A stretch of DNA of 64,000 bases. Origin: Pseudomonadota bacterium (GTDB lineage: Bacteria > Pseudomonadota > Alphaproteobacteria > Rhizobiales > Tepidamorphaceae). Below the pieces are notes generated by a model, which saw only the letters and a program-made list of their open reading frames with translations, searched no databases and was not told the origin of the DNA. The translations under genes were made by a program, and so were the position numbers. Position 1 is the stretch's first letter; every line of letters begins with the position of its first letter. This document shows positions 62,147-64,000 of this stretch, piece by piece. The stretch spans positions 1 to 64,000 of the forward strand of contig JAEWYT010000170.1 of the NCBI GenBank assembly GCA_023458595.1, given 5' to 3'.

Positions 62147-62491
62147 TTATCGCCTCGGCAGGGTGACCTCGCCGAGGCGTTGCCTTTCTGCGGCGAGCGC
62201 CTGCATCAGCGCGATGTGCCGGTTCATGTCGTAGGTCCAGTGACCGGCGCGGCCGCGCTGCCGCTCGGCCCTGAGCGCGCGGCGGAGCCGGGCGACGATC
62301 GCCCGGCCGACGGCCGGGTCGTCGCTGCCGATCTCCTCGGGCGTCGCGCGGGCGAGCCATGGCAGGTGGCGCGCCCGCTCGTAGCGCTGCGCTCCCGCCC
62401 GCGCCATCTCGACGATCGCGCGCGAGCGGCGGGGCAGGGGACGCGGAGCCTCCGCCCCGTCCGCCCCCCGTGGTCCTTCCGCGATCCCCAT
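62147..62491 (-). CDS. DUF6477-like small protein
   Basis: A 114-residue protein, probably cytosolic. The ATG at 62491 follows GGGAGGA. After an Ala/Pro-rich N-terminus comes RSRAIVEMARAGAQRYERARHLPWLARA and a C-terminal GHWTYDMNRHIALMQALAAERQRL. This R...A..G...Y.R.R.L and Y....HI.LM..L.AE pattern resembles DUF6477 of Rhodobacter-type bacteria. Function unknown. It is convergent with mucR (54 bp between stops) and divergent from the DnaA-domain gene. Confidence 0.65.
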   Translation of the reverse strand: MGIAEGPRGADGAEAPRPLPRRSRAIVEMARAGAQRYERARHLPWLARATPEEIGSDDPAVGRAIVARLRRALRAERQRGRAGHWTYDMNRHIALMQALAAERQRLGEVTLPRR

Positions 62492-62708
62492 CGATTTCGT
62501 CCTCCCGTGGTCCTTTTCGGTCCGGGAATCGTAGGACGGTGCGGGGAGGTGAGAAAAAAATCCTATCAAATATCACTGCAAGCCCCTGAAACGAAAAAAG
62601 AATGTTTGATTTTAGATTGAAATCTATTCACATGTTCAACGTATGCGCTAGAACAAAAGAATAAATTCCTAGAAGGGGCCGAAGCGGCCGCACGAGAGGG
62701 AGCAGCGC
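62492..62708. promoter_or_regulatory. AT-rich divergent promoter region
   Basis: 217 bp. The part at 62555-62675 is unusually A+T rich for this genome (AAAAAAATCC, GAAACGAAAAAAGAATG) and holds an imperfect inverted repeat GATTT-TAGATTG-AAATC around 62609-62625. Such DNA is a plausible binding target for the neighbouring MucR (inference). No gene seen. Confidence 0.4.
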
Positions 62709-63107
62709 ATGCCTGAGCAGCCGGACACCGAGCCCGCCCTTTTCCGGTCCGGGCCAGCCAGGGGGCACAGGGGGCACGCCGCCGGGCCGGACCGGTCGAG
62801 GCTCGCCGCGATCCTCGTCGCCGAGATCGCCCGCAACTTCCGCGTCCGACAGACGGGAATCCTCGCCCCGGGGCGCACGGTGGCGCGCGAGGCGCTCGCC
62901 CGCCATGTCGCGATGTACCTCGCCCATGTCGTGTTCGGCTGGACCTATGCCGACATCGCCGTCCGCTTCGGCCGCCACCGCACCTGCGTGAACTACGCCT
63001 GCGCCCGCATCGAGGACCGCCGCGACGACGCCCGCTTCGACGCGAGGATCCTGAAGATCGAGCGCCGCATCGCCGCCGCCCGCGGTGCGGCGGGAGATGC
63101 GGCATGA
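62709..63107 (+). CDS. Stand-alone DnaA domain IV (helix-turn-helix) protein
   Basis: A 132-residue protein. Residues about 60-115 read as the DNA-binding domain of DnaA: REALARHVAMYLAHVVFGWTYADIAVRFGRHRTCVNYACARIEDRRDD, parallel to the DnaA-box-binding signature of ARQ.AMYL....T..S...IG..FG.RDH.TV.HA...IE. There is no AAA+ ATPase domain. It could compete for DnaA boxes or act as a transcription factor. It overlaps the next gene by four bases (ATGA), so the two are coupled. Confidence 0.85.
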   Translation: MPEQPDTEPALFRSGPARGHRGHAAGPDRSRLAAILVAEIARNFRVRQTGILAPGRTVAREALARHVAMYLAHVVFGWTYADIAVRFGRHRTCVNYACARIEDRRDDARFDARILKIERRIAAARGAAGDAA

Positions 63108-63967
63108 GCCGCGCGCCCCTTTCGCGCCGCGATCAGGAGCGGGCGGCGCGCGTCCTGTCGGCGCTCGCCGCCTGCGGCGGCCGGCTCGAGTACGGCGGCG
63201 AGGGCGCGGATTGCCGCTACCGGCTCGCCGCGCCGGGAGAGACCGCGCCCCGCCTCGCCGCCGATGCCGCCCTCGTCGAACGGATGGCCGCCAACGACTG
63301 GCTGTCGCGTGCCGGCGCGGCGTTCGTCCTCGGCGAGGCCGGCCGTGCCTGGCTGCGCCGCCTGAAATCCGCCAACGATCCATGGCGCGCCCAGCACCTG
63401 GCGACCGAGACCGCCGAGATCGTCGCCCCCGACGGCAGACGCGCGCCGGCGACGGTCGTCGCCAACGAAAGCCCGCTCGCCTGGCTGCGCCGGCGCAGGG
63501 GCGCCGACGGCAGGCCGCTCGTCAGCGCGACGCAGTACGTCGCCGGCGAGCGCCTGCGCGCCGACTTCGAGCGCGGCCGCCTCGGCCCCCGGGTCACGGT
63601 GGACTGGACGGGGGTCCCGGCGGGCAGGCGGCGGCGCGGCGCGGGCGGCGGGCCGGCCGATATCGCCGACTCCGCGCTTGCCGCGCGCCGGAGGGTCGAT
63701 GCGGCGATGCGCGCCCTCGGTCCCGATCTCGGCGCCCTGCTGATCGACGTCTGCTGCTTCCTGACCGGGCTCGAGGATGCCGAGCGCGGGCGGGCGTGGC
63801 CGCGCCGCTCGGCGAAGGTGGTGCTCGCCATCGCGCTGGACCGGCTGGCGGCCCACTACGGCCTGTCCGAAAGCGCCAGGGGGCACGCGCGCTCTCGCGC
63901 CATCCTGCACTGGGGAGACCCGGACTATCGCCCGAAGATCGACGCGGCGCCGGAGGCGCTCAGCTGA
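63104..63967 (+). CDS. DUF6456 domain protein
   Basis: A 287-residue protein. The N-terminal about 90 residues look like a winged helix (RDQERAARVLSALAACGGRLEY...WLSRAGAAFVLGEAGRAWLRR). From about 125 comes the DUF6456 domain ESPLAWLRRRRGADGRPLVSATQYVAGERLRADFERG, and a C-terminal part VCCFLTGLEDAERGRAWPRRSAKVVLAIALDRLAAHYG resembling a DNA-binding helix-turn-helix. Function is not established. It is translationally coupled to the DnaA-domain protein, a pairing that suggests a shared regulatory or replication-linked task. The window ends 33 bp after its stop. Confidence 0.85.
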   Translation: MSRAPLSRRDQERAARVLSALAACGGRLEYGGEGADCRYRLAAPGETAPRLAADAALVERMAANDWLSRAGAAFVLGEAGRAWLRRLKSANDPWRAQHLATETAEIVAPDGRRAPATVVANESPLAWLRRRRGADGRPLVSATQYVAGERLRADFERGRLGPRVTVDWTGVPAGRRRRGAGGGPADIADSALAARRRVDAAMRALGPDLGALLIDVCCFLTGLEDAERGRAWPRRSAKVVLAIALDRLAAHYGLSESARGHARSRAILHWGDPDYRPKIDAAPEALS

Positions 63968-64000
63968 CGGCCGCGCCGGCGGCGGCTTCCGCGTCGCGGC

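Overview
The window is GC-rich chromosomal DNA, apparently from a free-living alphaproteobacterium of the Hyphomicrobiales (Rhizobiales). The signs are a MucR/Ros-type regulator, a Rhizobium-etli-type (class 3) asparaginase, a Tat-exported TIGR03808-like beta-helix protein, DUF6456 and DUF6477-like proteins beside a stand-alone DnaA domain IV protein, and dense extragenic palindromes between almost all operons. I saw no tRNA, rRNA, CRISPR array, prophage or classical insertion sequence. All functional names rest on motifs read by eye, not on database searches.

Layout, left half. 0.2-7.8 kb: a pyrimidine/hydantoin catabolic operon (N-carbamoyl amino acid amidohydrolase, dihydropyrimidinase, and an NMT1-type ABC importer made of ATPase, two permeases and a binding protein) that ends in a clear terminator. 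It is interrupted by a small GIY-YIG nuclease gene lying between two almost identical 117-bp repeats. 7.9-11 kb: small secreted protein, VOC protein, HxlR regulator, upp, aqpZ. 11.1-18.1 kb: a polar amino-acid ABC importer without an ATPase gene, a creatininase-family amidohydrolase, a divergent LysR regulator and a class III aminotransferase. 18.3-19.7 kb: YjbR-like protein and a histone-deacetylase-family amidohydrolase. 20-22.9 kb: a PsrA-like TetR regulator, an acyl-CoA dehydrogenase and a divergent MaoC hydratase around a perfect 22-bp palindrome that fits the PsrA operator rule. 23-26 kb: an Rrf2 regulator lacking one expected cluster cysteine, class 3 asparaginase and a thiolase-like enzyme. 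26.0-26.3 kb: a second GIY-YIG gene, again tightly boxed by palindromes.

Right half. 26.5-34.7 kb: Tat-exported beta-helix protein, superoxide dismutase, CorA, Tat-exported multicopper oxidase, DUF2892 protein, class IV aminotransferase, two c-type cytochromes, Ogt. 34.9-38.9 kb: M20 peptidase, HerA-like ATPase, two small cytosolic proteins. 39-46.3 kb: both methylmalonyl-CoA mutase chains, two envelope proteins, MeaB and pyroglutamyl peptidase. 46.2-53.7 kb: a membrane-anchored DUF1963 protein, glutaryl-CoA dehydrogenase, two related small exported or truncated proteins, oligopeptidase B and MsrB. 53.9-61.4 kb: a ten-gene Mrp-type cation/proton antiporter operon with three separate D/NuoL-like subunits and no full-length MrpA, plus one small unassigned membrane protein. 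61.7-64 kb: MucR followed by three small regulatory-looking genes.

How it fits together: pyrimidine breakdown with dedicated uptake and uracil salvage (upp); amino acid, acyl-CoA, glutaryl-CoA and propionyl-CoA catabolism; and an ion-homeostasis operon. The least explained structures are the GIY-YIG genes embedded in palindromic repeats and the split-subunit Mrp operon.
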